Shown piece by piece: positions 1 to 5,702 of a DNA stretch of 10,018 bases (positions are counted from its first letter, which is position 1; each line of letters starts with the position of its first letter). This DNA comes from Rhodospirillales bacterium (GTDB lineage Bacteria > Pseudomonadota > Alphaproteobacteria > Reyranellales > Reyranellaceae): NCBI GenBank assembly GCA_013205335.1, contig JABMNB010000163.1, positions 1 through 10,018 of the forward strand. Direction: 5' to 3'. The notes below the pieces were generated by a model that was not told the origin of the DNA, searched no databases, and was given only the letters and a program-made list of their open reading frames with translations. A program made the position numbers and the translations under genes.

Positions 1-1002
1 CATGCCGCCGTCGTCGACCCAGGCGATCGAACCGCCGCCCGCGCCGACCGACACGATATCGAGCACCGGCGTGCGGATCGGCAGGCCGTCGATCTCGCTT
101 TCAGAAGCGAGCGAGGGGCGACCGTCCTGCACCAGGCAGACGTCGGTCGAGGTGCCGCCCATGTCGAAGGTGATGAGATCCTTGAAGCCTGAACGTGCCG
201 CCTGCCGCGTGGCGCCGACGACGCCGGCCGCGGGACCGGAATAGAGGGCCGTGATCGCGCTCTGGCGCATCGCTTCGGCGGGCAGGCGCCCGCCGTTGGA
301 CTGCATCACCGTGAAGCGGCCCTTGAAGCCGGCGTCGGCGAGCTTGCTCTCGAAGCGGTGCAGGTACCCGTCGATCACCGGCTGCACATAGGCCGACAGG
401 AGGGTCGTCGAAGCCCGCTCGAATTCGCGGAACTCGCGCGCCACCTGGTGGCTGCAGGTCACGAGGACATCGGGCAACGCTTCTGCGATCAGCGCGGCCA
501 GCCGCTTCTCGTGCACCGGATCGGCATAGGCATTCAGCAGGCAGATCGCGATCGCGCGGTAGCCACCGTCCCTGAGGGCGGGCAACAGCTCGGCCTTCAC
601 CTTGGCCTCGTCGAGCGCCGTCTCGACGGAGCCGTCGGCGCGCAGCCGCTCGACCGCCTCGAAGCAATCCCTGCGGCGCACCGGCGGCGCGGGCTTGGCA
701 TAGAAAAGGTCGTAGATGTTGCGCCGGTCGTGGCGTTGCATAAACAGCAGGTCGCGAAATCCCGCCGTTGCGATGAAGGCGACGGTCGCGCCCTTGCGCT
801 CCAGCACGGCGTTGGTGGCGACGGTCGAGCCGTGGCCGAGATCCTCGATGCGGGCGATGTCGATGCCCGATTGGGTCAGCGCGGCGAAGGCGCCGATGTC
901 GGGCGACTGCGGCGTGCTCGGCACCTTGGTGACGACGACCCGCCCGCCCTCGACGGCGACGAGGTCCGTGAACGTCCCGCCAACCTCGACACCGACGCGC
1001 AT
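1..1002 (-). CDS. hyuA: Hydantoinase/oxoprolinase family protein, HyuA type (partial; C-terminus beyond left edge)
   Basis: An open frame of 334 codons runs from ATG at 1002 down to base 1 with no stop, so the 3' end lies outside the window. The N-terminus MRVGVEVGGTFTDL is the first phosphate-binding motif of the hydantoinase A/oxoprolinase family. HGSTVATNAVLERKGA (about residues 57-72), SGPAAGVVGA (255-264), FDMGGTSTDV (279-288) and VGAGGGSIAWVD (319-330) complete the ASKHA-type ATPase core. Family members use ATP to open cyclic amides such as 5-oxoproline or N-methylhydantoin, or form the ATPase subunit of acetone/acetophenone carboxylases. The substrate cannot be told from this part, and the HyuB partner would lie to the left if present. 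The gene starts 5 nt after the ubiK stop with only a weak AGGGA upstream, so the two are probably co-transcribed. The family assignment is very secure; the symbol is only a family label. Confidence 0.93.
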   Translation of the reverse strand, partial: MRVGVEVGGTFTDLVAVEGGRVVVTKVPSTPQSPDIGAFAALTQSGIDIARIEDLGHGSTVATNAVLERKGATVAFIATAGFRDLLFMQRHDRRNIYDLFYAKPAPPVRRRDCFEAVERLRADGSVETALDEAKVKAELLPALRDGGYRAIAICLLNAYADPVHEKRLAALIAEALPDVLVTCSHQVAREFREFERASTTLLSAYVQPVIDGYLHRFESKLADAGFKGRFTVMQSNGGRLPAEAMRQSAITALYSGPAAGVVGATRQAARSGFKDLITFDMGGTSTDVCLVQDGRPSLASESEIDGLPIRTPVLDIVSVGAGGGSIAWVDDGGM

Positions 1003-1007
1003 CGTCC

Positions 1008-1271
1008 CTAAGCCTCGGAGTGGGGGGCGCCGAGCTTTGCCTGAAGCTCGGCGATCTGCTTGCGGAGTTCCTCGTTCTCCTCGCGGGCCTTGGTGGCCAT
1101 CGCCTTCACGGCGTCGAACTCGTCGCGTCGCGGGATGTCCATGCCGTCCAGGATCTTGGCGATCTGGTCGCGGAAGCGGGCCTCGACCTCGTCCTTCACG
1201 CCGGTCAGGGCACCCATCGCGCCGTTGGCCACCTTGGCGAGGTCGTCGATGAAGGGATTGCGGGTTTGCAT
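1008..1271 (-). CDS. ubiK: Ubiquinone biosynthesis accessory factor UbiK (BMFP domain)
   Basis: This 87-aa protein begins MQTRNPFIDDLAKVANGAMG and ends in a heptad-rich stretch, EENEELRKQIAELQAKLGA (about residues 64-82). It is the usual layout of the BMFP/UbiK family: an amphipathic N-terminal part followed by a C-terminal trimeric coiled coil. E. coli UbiK (YqiC) is slightly longer, at about 96 aa. UbiK supports assembly or membrane contact of the aerobic ubiquinone biosynthesis complex by binding UbiJ and lipids. The ATG at 1271 is preceded by AGGAGA (1283-1278) with 6-nt spacing, which fixes the start; the frame stays open further upstream but has no such signal. It lies head to head with the crotonase gene and is followed after 5 nt by the HyuA gene. 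The family call is strong. Confidence 0.92.
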   Translation of the reverse strand: MQTRNPFIDDLAKVANGAMGALTGVKDEVEARFRDQIAKILDGMDIPRRDEFDAVKAMATKAREENEELRKQIAELQAKLGAPHSEA

Positions 1272-1292
1272 GGCAGGTCTCCTGATGCGGGG

Positions 1293-1322
1293 AGTATGGG
1301 CGGCTGATAGCATCCGGCGCAA
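1293..1322 (-). promoter_or_regulatory. Candidate sigma70 promoter for ubiK-hyuA
   Basis: On the minus strand TTGCGC (1322-1317) and CATACT (1298-1293) are separated by 18 bp and sit about 20 bp before the ubiK start. The match is mediocre (4/6 at the -10). It is proposed because a promoter must lie in the 69-bp divergent gap. Confidence 0.28.
1305..1313 (+). promoter_or_regulatory. Candidate extended -10 promoter for crotonase-proC-tetR operon
   Basis: TGATAGCAT reads as an extended -10 (TG-n-TAGCAT) about 28 bp before the GTG at 1341. No good -35 is visible. The very similar TGATAGAAT precedes ilvE. If both divergent promoters are real, they overlap in this 69-bp gap and could compete. This is an inference from short motifs only. 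Confidence 0.25.
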
Positions 1323-1340
1323 GAAGCACTGGAGGACGCC

Positions 1341-2075
1341 GTGGGTCTGGTCAAAGTCGAGTCGAGCGAAGGCATCACCACCATCACCATGACGCGGGGA
1401 GACAAGCGCAATGCCTTGTCGCAAGCCCTGTGCGACGACCTCTACGAGGCCTATCGCGCCTTCGAGGCGGGATCGGACCATGTCGCGATCCTGCAGGCCG
1501 AGGGGCCGGCCTTCTGCGTCGGCGCCGACCTCAAGGATCCGCCGGGCGCCATGTGGAAGGCAGTTCCGCATGTCAGCCACCACCTGACCAAGCCGGTGAT
1601 CTGCGCGACCCAGGGCTGGGTGATCGGCGGCGCCATCTGCATGGTGATGACCTGCGATCTCATGGTGTCGGCCGACAACACCAAGTTCATGTACCCGGAA
1701 GCCAAGGTCGGCGTGTTCGGCGGCCTGATGCCAGGCATCGTCTCGCGCATGCCGCATAAGGTCGCGATGGAGCTGCTGCTCCTGGGGGAAGAGATTTCGG
1801 TGAAGCGCGCCTACGATGTGGGCTTCGTGAACAAGGTCGTGCCGCTGGGCGAGGAGCGCACCGAGGCGCGCCGCATGGCGAAGGTCATTGCCGAGTCCGC
1901 GCCGCTGGTGATCCGCACCCTGCGCGACTTCGCCAACCAGACACTGCCGCGGGGACCGGCCGAGATCTTCGTGCCGGAGCGCTACAAGCTCGAGACCATC
2001 GCCAATTCCGACGACCGCAAGGAAGGCGCCGCCGCCTTCCGCGACAAGCGGTCGCCCAGGTTCAAGGGACGCTGA
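1341..2075 (+). CDS. Enoyl-CoA hydratase/isomerase (crotonase) family protein
   Basis: This 244-aa crotonase-fold protein starts at GTG 1341, placed by GGAGG at 1331-1335 with 5-nt spacing. FCVGADLKD (about 58-66) and IGGAICMVMTCDLMVSAD (95-112) form the two oxyanion-hole segments that hold the acyl-CoA thioester carbonyl. YPEAKVGVFGG (118-128) follows. Aligned to rat mitochondrial enoyl-CoA hydratase, Glu164 is kept as E120, but the position of Glu144 is C100. The classical two-glutamate water-addition pair is therefore incomplete. The loop after GAD is also short, about 20 residues to KPV against about 28 in the rat enzyme. Single-glutamate crotonases are often isomerases or other CoA enzymes, so 'hydratase' is only a family name. 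The gene is first in a tight plus-strand run with proC (4-nt gap) and the TetR gene. The family is certain, the reaction is not. Confidence 0.9.
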   Translation: MGLVKVESSEGITTITMTRGDKRNALSQALCDDLYEAYRAFEAGSDHVAILQAEGPAFCVGADLKDPPGAMWKAVPHVSHHLTKPVICATQGWVIGGAICMVMTCDLMVSADNTKFMYPEAKVGVFGGLMPGIVSRMPHKVAMELLLLGEEISVKRAYDVGFVNKVVPLGEERTEARRMAKVIAESAPLVIRTLRDFANQTLPRGPAEIFVPERYKLETIANSDDRKEGAAAFRDKRSPRFKGR

Positions 2076-2079
2076 CGCG

Positions 2080-2877
2080 ATGGGCAAGCTGCTGCTCGTC
2101 GGTTGCGGCAAGATGGGCGGCGCCATGCTCGACGGCTGGCTGGCGCGCGGCCTCGTGGCCTCCGATATTGTCGTCGCCGAGCCGGTCGAGGCGATCCGTC
2201 CCCGGCACGCCGGCGTCCGCGTGGTTTCCTCCTCGGTCGAGGTGACGGAGACCCCCGAGATCGTGGTGCTGGCGGTGAAACCGCAATCGATGGACGAGAC
2301 GCTGGTCGACCTCCGGCGATTTGCCGGGCAGGGCGCGGTGTTCCTGTCGATCGCGGCCGGCAAGACGCTGGGCTATTTCGCCGCCCGTCTCGGCCATACG
2401 GCCAAGATCGTGCGTTCGATGCCCAACACGCCGGCCGCGGTGCGCCAGGGCATCACCGTCGCGACGGCAGCGGCCAGCGTGTCGGCGGCCGAGAAGACGC
2501 GCTGCCACGAACTGCTGGAGGCGGTGGGTCAGGTTCTGTGGGCCGACGATGAGGCGCTGATGGATCCCGTCACGGCCTTGTCCGGGAGCGGCCCGGCTTA
2601 CGTATTTCTGTTGGTCGAGGCGATGGCCGCGGCGGGCGTGAAGGCCGGCCTCCCGGCTGACATGGCCATGCAACTCGCCCGCGCGACGGTGGCGGGCAGC
2701 GGTGAACTGCTGAAGCAATCCAGTGAGCCGGCGGCGCAGCTGCGCGTTAACGTAACCAGTCCCGGCGGCACGACCGCGGCAGCCCTGCAGGTGCTTATGG
2801 CAAGCGACGGCATCCAACCCGTGTTCGACAAGGCCCTGGCCGCGGCCTCCCGGCGGTCGAAGGAATTGGCAGGATGA
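2080..2877 (+). CDS. proC: Pyrroline-5-carboxylate reductase ProC
   Basis: This 265-aa enzyme of normal length for the family catalyses the last step of proline synthesis: NAD(P)H reduction of 1-pyrroline-5-carboxylate to L-proline in the cytoplasm. The N-terminal Rossmann motif is VGCGKMGGAM (residues 7-16). VLAVKPQ (63-69), SIAAGKTLG (90-98) and RSMPNTPAAVRQG (112-124) are standard ProC blocks. The C-terminal dimerisation and substrate domain carries ALSGSGPAYVF (156-166) and VTSPGGTTAAAL (225-236). The ATG lies 4 nt after the crotonase stop, with AAGGGA 10 nt upstream, inside the end of that gene. The stop overlaps the next start as ATGA. Translation of the three genes is therefore likely coupled. 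Confidence 0.97.
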   Translation: MGKLLLVGCGKMGGAMLDGWLARGLVASDIVVAEPVEAIRPRHAGVRVVSSSVEVTETPEIVVLAVKPQSMDETLVDLRRFAGQGAVFLSIAAGKTLGYFAARLGHTAKIVRSMPNTPAAVRQGITVATAAASVSAAEKTRCHELLEAVGQVLWADDEALMDPVTALSGSGPAYVFLLVEAMAAAGVKAGLPADMAMQLARATVAGSGELLKQSSEPAAQLRVNVTSPGGTTAAALQVLMASDGIQPVFDKALAAASRRSKELAG

Positions 2878-3509
2878 TCGAAGACGGCACCCAAGCTCGC
2901 GACAGGGCTCTCGATGCCTTCCTCGGCCTGATCGCCGAGAAAGGCTATGCGGGCGTGGCGCTGCGCGACGTGGCGCAGGCGGCAGGCCTGGGCTTTGCCG
3001 ACGTCTATCGCCTCTATCCCGACAAGATCTCGCTGGCGGCCGCGTTCATGGCGCGCATCGACGCCGAAGTGCTGGCCGGGACGCCCTCCTCGATCGATCC
3101 CGAGGAGACGGCGCGCGACCGGCTGTTCGACGTGATGATGCGCCGCTACGACGCGCTGAAGCCGCACCGCGCGGCGCTGCGCGCGCTCCGCCGCGCGGGC
3201 ACGCGCGACCCGATGCTGGCGATCGCGATGGGCCCTCCCTTGCGTCGTTCCATGGCGGCGATGCTGGAGGCCGCGTCGGTCGCCAGCGACGGTTTGCCCG
3301 GTGCGCTGCGGCAGAACGGGTTGCTGGCCATCCATTACGCCGTGTCGCGGGTGTTCGACCGCGACGAATCCCAGGATCTTTCCAAGACGATGGCGGCCTT
3401 GGACAATCGTCTGAAGACGGCAGAGCGATGGTCCCAACTCTTTGACAAATATGCGAAATCACCGCGAGCACGCGCGGCCGCCGAACCTCCTGTTTCGCCC
3501 GGGGCGTGA
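2874..3509 (+). CDS. TetR-family transcriptional regulator, COQ9-like C-terminal region
   Basis: This is a 211-aa helical protein. Residues about 10-55 form a TetR-type helix-turn-helix: the core DVAQAAGLGFADVYRLYPDKISL matches the family pattern IAxxAGVSxGxxYxxFxxKxxL. The middle region, RDRLFDVMMRRYDALKPHRAALRALRR, resembles the segment shared by alphaproteobacterial TetR/COQ9-like proteins. COQ9 itself has a TetR fold but binds lipid rather than DNA. Because the recognition helix is intact here, a DNA-binding role is favoured. The ATG overlaps the proC stop (ATGA), and AAGGA lies 9 nt upstream. The tail after about residue 195 is Ala/Arg/Pro-rich and probably disordered. Ligand and targets are unknown. 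It could act on its own operon or on the phasin gene that follows, but nothing in the sequence proves either. Confidence 0.85.
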   Translation: MIEDGTQARDRALDAFLGLIAEKGYAGVALRDVAQAAGLGFADVYRLYPDKISLAAAFMARIDAEVLAGTPSSIDPEETARDRLFDVMMRRYDALKPHRAALRALRRAGTRDPMLAIAMGPPLRRSMAAMLEAASVASDGLPGALRQNGLLAIHYAVSRVFDRDESQDLSKTMAALDNRLKTAERWSQLFDKYAKSPRARAAAEPPVSPGA

Positions 3510-3512
3510 ATA

Positions 3513-3531
3513 TTTTGTGCAGTGCACAAAA
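3513..3531. promoter_or_regulatory. Operator 1 upstream of phasin: 9-bp perfect inverted repeat with TGC-N3-GCA core
   Basis: TTTTGTGCAGTGCACAAAA has perfect 9-bp arms around one central G (3522). It ends 7 bp before the phasin -35 element. Its core TGC-AGT-GCA is the strongest of three such cores spaced 30 bp apart. PhaR-type repressors of PHA genes are known to bind TGC-rich sites before phasin genes; assigning PhaR here is inference. Confidence 0.7.
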
Positions 3532-3538
3532 ACACCCC

Positions 3539-3566
3539 TTGACTCGCTGCGCTGCATCCCTAAATT
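3539..3566 (+). promoter_or_regulatory. Sigma70-type promoter of the phasin gene
   Basis: TTGACT (3539-3544) and TAAATT (3561-3566) are separated by 16 bp. This is the best -35/-10 pair in the window. The expected transcription start is near 3573, giving a leader of about 65 nt before the phasin ATG at 3639. Confidence 0.6.
3548..3556. promoter_or_regulatory. Operator 2: TGC-N3-GCA inside the phasin promoter spacer
   Basis: TGCGCTGCA is centred at 3552, exactly 30 bp from the centre of operator 1, and lies between the -35 and -10 elements. Only the 3-bp core arms are symmetrical, so on its own it would be weak evidence. Its spacing and position make it credible. Confidence 0.5.
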
Positions 3567-3574
3567 CATTTTCA

Positions 3575-3591
3575 TTGTGCACCGCAGCAAA
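3575..3591. promoter_or_regulatory. Operator 3: TGC-N3-GCA just downstream of the phasin transcription start
   Basis: TTGTGCACCGCAGCAAA carries the core TGC-ACC-GCA centred at 3582, another exact 30 bp downstream. Over the 19-bp length of operator 1 it matches at 13 positions, including the flanking TTG and AAA. A protein bound here would sit at about +5 to +13 and could block initiation or escape. Confidence 0.5.
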
Positions 3592-3638
3592 GGCGGGGCA
3601 CCCAAGCTCAGCCTCGCTTGTCCCTCCAGGAGTGATCC

Positions 3639-4073
3639 ATGTACGCCAACGGTGCCTTCAAGAACCCCTTCGCCGACTTCGATTTCAGCAAGATTTCCGG
3701 TGAGTTCAAGCTCCCGACCGTGAACGTCGAGACTTTCGTCGAAACCGCGCGCAAGAATTTCGCGACGATGACCTCGCTCAACACCGCCGCCGTCGAGCAG
3801 ATGAAGGCGATCGCGCAGCGCCAGGGCGACATGGTCCGTGCGGCGATGGAAGATTTCTCCAAGCACGGCAGCGAAGTTCTCGCCGCTGCGACGGTCGAGG
3901 AAAAGGCCGCCAAGCAGATCGACTTCATGAAGAAGACCTACGAGTCGGCGATCACCAACTCCAAGGAGCTGGCGGATCTCTACACCAAGGGTCAGACCGA
4001 CGCCGTGACGGCGCTGAGCGCCCGCGTCGCCGAGCTGACCGAAGAGGTCAAGGCCGCGATCGCCAAGAAGTAA
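3639..4073 (+). CDS. Phasin family protein (PHA granule-associated)
   Basis: This 144-aa, almost wholly helical protein has no signal peptide or membrane segment, and its composition is Ala/Lys/Glu-rich. The N-terminal part FKNPFADFDFSKISGEFKLP, then VNVETFVETARKNFATMTSLNTAAVEQMKAIAQRQ (about 28-62), is typical of the Phasin_2 family. Later segments with LADLYTKGQTDAVTAL (about 111-126) and the closing AAIAKK also fit. Phasins coat polyhydroxyalkanoate granules and control their number and size; some family members have other roles. The start is firm: AGGAG at 3628-3632 lies 6 nt before the ATG. It has its own promoter with three candidate operators, and a strong intrinsic terminator follows, so it is a single-gene unit. 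No PHA synthase or depolymerase is in the window, so the PHA role comes from family membership. Confidence 0.9.
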   Translation: MYANGAFKNPFADFDFSKISGEFKLPTVNVETFVETARKNFATMTSLNTAAVEQMKAIAQRQGDMVRAAMEDFSKHGSEVLAAATVEEKAAKQIDFMKKTYESAITNSKELADLYTKGQTDAVTALSARVAELTEEVKAAIAKK

Positions 4074-4090
4074 GCGTACCGAGTAAGCGT

Positions 4091-4110
4091 CGGTCGGCAG
4101 TTGCCGATCG
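4091..4110 (+). other. Hairpin in the phasin 3' untranslated region
   Basis: CGGTCGGC (4091-4098) can pair with GCCGATCG (4103-4110), with one G-U pair, across an AGTT loop. It lies between the phasin stop and the terminator and has no T-run of its own, so it may be a 3'-end stabilising stem rather than a terminator. A short direct repeat AGTAAGCGT occurs just before it (4069-4077 and 4082-4090). Confidence 0.45.
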
Positions 4111-4113
4111 GGG

Positions 4114-4144
4114 AAGGGGCCGCTCTCGCGGCCCCTTTTCTTTT
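4114..4144 (+). terminator. Strong Rho-independent terminator of the phasin gene
   Basis: AAGGGGCCGC (4114-4123) pairs perfectly with GCGGCCCCTT (4128-4137) across a TCTC loop. A T-rich tract TTTTCTTTT (4136-4144) follows. It is 41 nt after the phasin stop and shows that csaA most likely needs its own promoter. Confidence 0.9.
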
Positions 4145-4172
4145 GCGTGAATGAATCTAGGGTCCGGACACC

Positions 4173-4511
4173 ATGGCACCCATCACCTACGAAGATTTCG
4201 AGCGCGTCGACATCCGGGTCGGCACCATCGTCGAGGCGGCGCCCCTCGAAGGCGCGCGCAAGCCGGCGTTCCGCCTGCTGATCGATTTCGGCGGCGAGAT
4301 CGGCCCGAAGAAGTCTTCGGCGCAGATCACCGTGCACTACACACCGGAAGAGCTGGTCGGCAGACAGGTCGCGGCAGTGGTGAACTTCCCGCCGCGCCAG
4401 ATCGGCAAGTTCATGTCCGAAGTCCTGACGCTCGGTTTCCCGGCAGCGGACGGCAGTGTCGTGCTGATCGCGCCGACCAAGCCGGTGCCGAACGGCGGCA
4501 AGCTGTTTTAG
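4173..4511 (+). CDS. csaA: CsaA-type tRNA-binding domain protein
   Basis: This 112-aa protein consists of a single EMAP/Trbp111-like OB-fold tRNA-binding domain, the same size as B. subtilis CsaA (about 110 aa). Signature blocks are FERVDIRVGTIVEA (residues 9-22), KPAFRLLIDFGGEIGPKKSSAQIT (30-53), NFPPRQIGKFMSEVLTLGF (71-89) and the ending VPNGGKLF. CsaA forms homodimers, binds tRNA and has been described as a chaperone linked to protein export; the in vivo role is still poorly defined. The ATG follows a weak purine run (TAGGG), so initiation may be modest. The gene lies right after the phasin terminator and ends 21 nt from the convergent ilvE stop, with no clear terminator between them. Confidence 0.93.
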   Translation: MAPITYEDFERVDIRVGTIVEAAPLEGARKPAFRLLIDFGGEIGPKKSSAQITVHYTPEELVGRQVAAVVNFPPRQIGKFMSEVLTLGFPAADGSVVLIAPTKPVPNGGKLF

Positions 4512-4532
4512 ACGGGGCCTGGTAAGCGCCGC

Positions 4533-5639
4533 CTAAAAGACCTTGTGGATCCAGCCATGCGGGTCGGCCGTACGGCCGCGCTGGATGCCGACGAGAGCGG
4601 CCTTCAGCTCCTCGGTCTTGGCCCCGGAGCCGCCATTGCCGATCGTGAACTCGCCGTCCTTGCTGCGCACCGTGCCGATCGGGGTGACGACCGCGGCCGT
4701 GCCGCAGGCGAAGGCCTCTCGCAGGCGGCCGCTGGCGGCGTCGGCGCGCCACTGCTCGAGCGAATAGCGATCCTCGCGGACCTTGATGCCTTTGTCTCGG
4801 GCGAGGGTGAGCAGCGAGTTGCGCGTGATGCCGGGCAGGATCGTGCCGCCGAGCGGCGGCGTCACCATGGAGCCGTCGTCGAACACGAAGAAGATGTTCA
4901 TGCCGCCCAGCTCCTCGACCCAGCGCTGCTCGACGGCGTCGAGGAACACGACCTGATCGCAGCCGTGGCGTGTTGCCTCGGCCTGCGCCTGCAGGCTGGC
5001 GGCGTAATTGCCGCCGCACTTGGCGGCGCCCGTGCCGCCCGGCGCCGCACGGGTGAAATCCTGCGTGACCCAGAGCGAGACGGCGGGCGCATCGGTCTTG
5101 AAATAGGAACCGACCGACGAGGCGATGACGATGAACAGGTAATCCGACGAGGGCTTCACGCCGAGGAAGATCTCGTTCGCGAACATGAAGGGCCGGATGT
5201 AGAGGCTGCCGTCGCCCCCCGGAATCCATTCACGATCGATCTTGACCAGCTGATCGACCGCTTCGAGGAACATTGCCTCGGGCATGACCGGCATGGCCAG
5301 GCGCTCGGCCGACTGCTGGAAGCGGCGGGCATTCTCCAGGGGGCGGAACAGAGTCGCGCCGCCATCGGCGGTGCGATAGGCCTTCAGCCCCTCGAAGATT
5401 TCCTGGGCGTAGTGCAGCACGGCCGCCGCCGGGTCCATCGGGATCGGCGCGCGCGGCTCGACCCGCGCCTCGTGCCAGCCCTTGGACTCGTGATAGCGGA
5501 TGGTCACCATGTGATCGGAGAAGACGCGACCGAAGCCCGGATTCTTGAGCAACTCTGCGCGCTTCTCGGCGGGCAGCGGCGACGGGTGCGGAACCTGCGT
5601 GAATTTCAGCGACTGTGTCTTGGACATTGTCTTGGGCAT
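4533..5639 (-). CDS. ilvE: Branched-chain amino acid aminotransferase, long (type II) form
   Basis: This 368-aa fold-type IV PLP enzyme transfers the amino group between glutamate and the keto acids of leucine, isoleucine and valine in the cytoplasm. HYAQEIFEGLKAYR (76-89) and LFRPLENARRFQQSAERL (97-114) are family blocks. GGTGAAKCGGNYAASL (201-216) contains the Schiff-base lysine K207. VEELGGMNIFFV (241-252) carries the glutamate that contacts the PLP ring nitrogen, followed by LGGTILPGITRNSLL (263-277) and ACGTAAVVTPIG (311-322). The length and the EIFEGLKAYR and GGNYAASL motifs match the long bacterial/eukaryotic BCAT subgroup, unlike the shorter enzyme at 9138. The start is ambiguous: ATG 5639 has AAGAGAGA almost touching it, while ATG 5627 (MSKTQS) would be 12 nt from that run. 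It sits 63 nt after the histidine kinase on the same strand, with a possible promoter between them. Confidence 0.95.
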   Translation of the reverse strand: MPKTMSKTQSLKFTQVPHPSPLPAEKRAELLKNPGFGRVFSDHMVTIRYHESKGWHEARVEPRAPIPMDPAAAVLHYAQEIFEGLKAYRTADGGATLFRPLENARRFQQSAERLAMPVMPEAMFLEAVDQLVKIDREWIPGGDGSLYIRPFMFANEIFLGVKPSSDYLFIVIASSVGSYFKTDAPAVSLWVTQDFTRAAPGGTGAAKCGGNYAASLQAQAEATRHGCDQVVFLDAVEQRWVEELGGMNIFFVFDDGSMVTPPLGGTILPGITRNSLLTLARDKGIKVREDRYSLEQWRADAASGRLREAFACGTAAVVTPIGTVRSKDGEFTIGNGGSGAKTEELKAALVGIQRGRTADPHGWIHKVF

Positions 5640-5660
5640 TCTCTCTTGAGTATTTCTTTC

Positions 5661-5669
5661 ATTCTATCA
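5661..5669 (-). promoter_or_regulatory. Candidate extended -10 promoter for ilvE
   Basis: On the minus strand TGATAGAAT is an extended -10 (TG-n-TAGAAT, 5/6 to consensus). It lies in an AT-rich patch 22 bp before the first ilvE ATG. Possible -35 elements are weak (ACTTGC at 17 bp spacing). Transcription would start near 5654, giving a leader of about 15 nt. ilvE may therefore be transcribed separately from the kinase gene as well as by read-through. Confidence 0.45.
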
Positions 5670-5702
5670 CAGGCGGCCGTGCCGCAAGTCCCCGGGCACC
5701 GC

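Noticed and set aside
1272..2363. Upstream extension of the ubiK frame to a 451-codon reading frame
   Set aside because: The extra part is antisense to the crotonase and proC genes and shows no domain. The internal ATG at 1271 with AGGAGA upstream gives a full-length UbiK.
3442..3447. TTGACA near the end of the TetR-family gene as a promoter -35
   Set aside because: No acceptable -10 follows at 15-19 bp, and a better promoter lies at 3539-3566.
5670..5702. GC-rich small stem between the kinase stop and ilvE as a terminator
   Set aside because: The stem is only about 5 bp with a 3-nt loop and no T-run follows on the minus strand.
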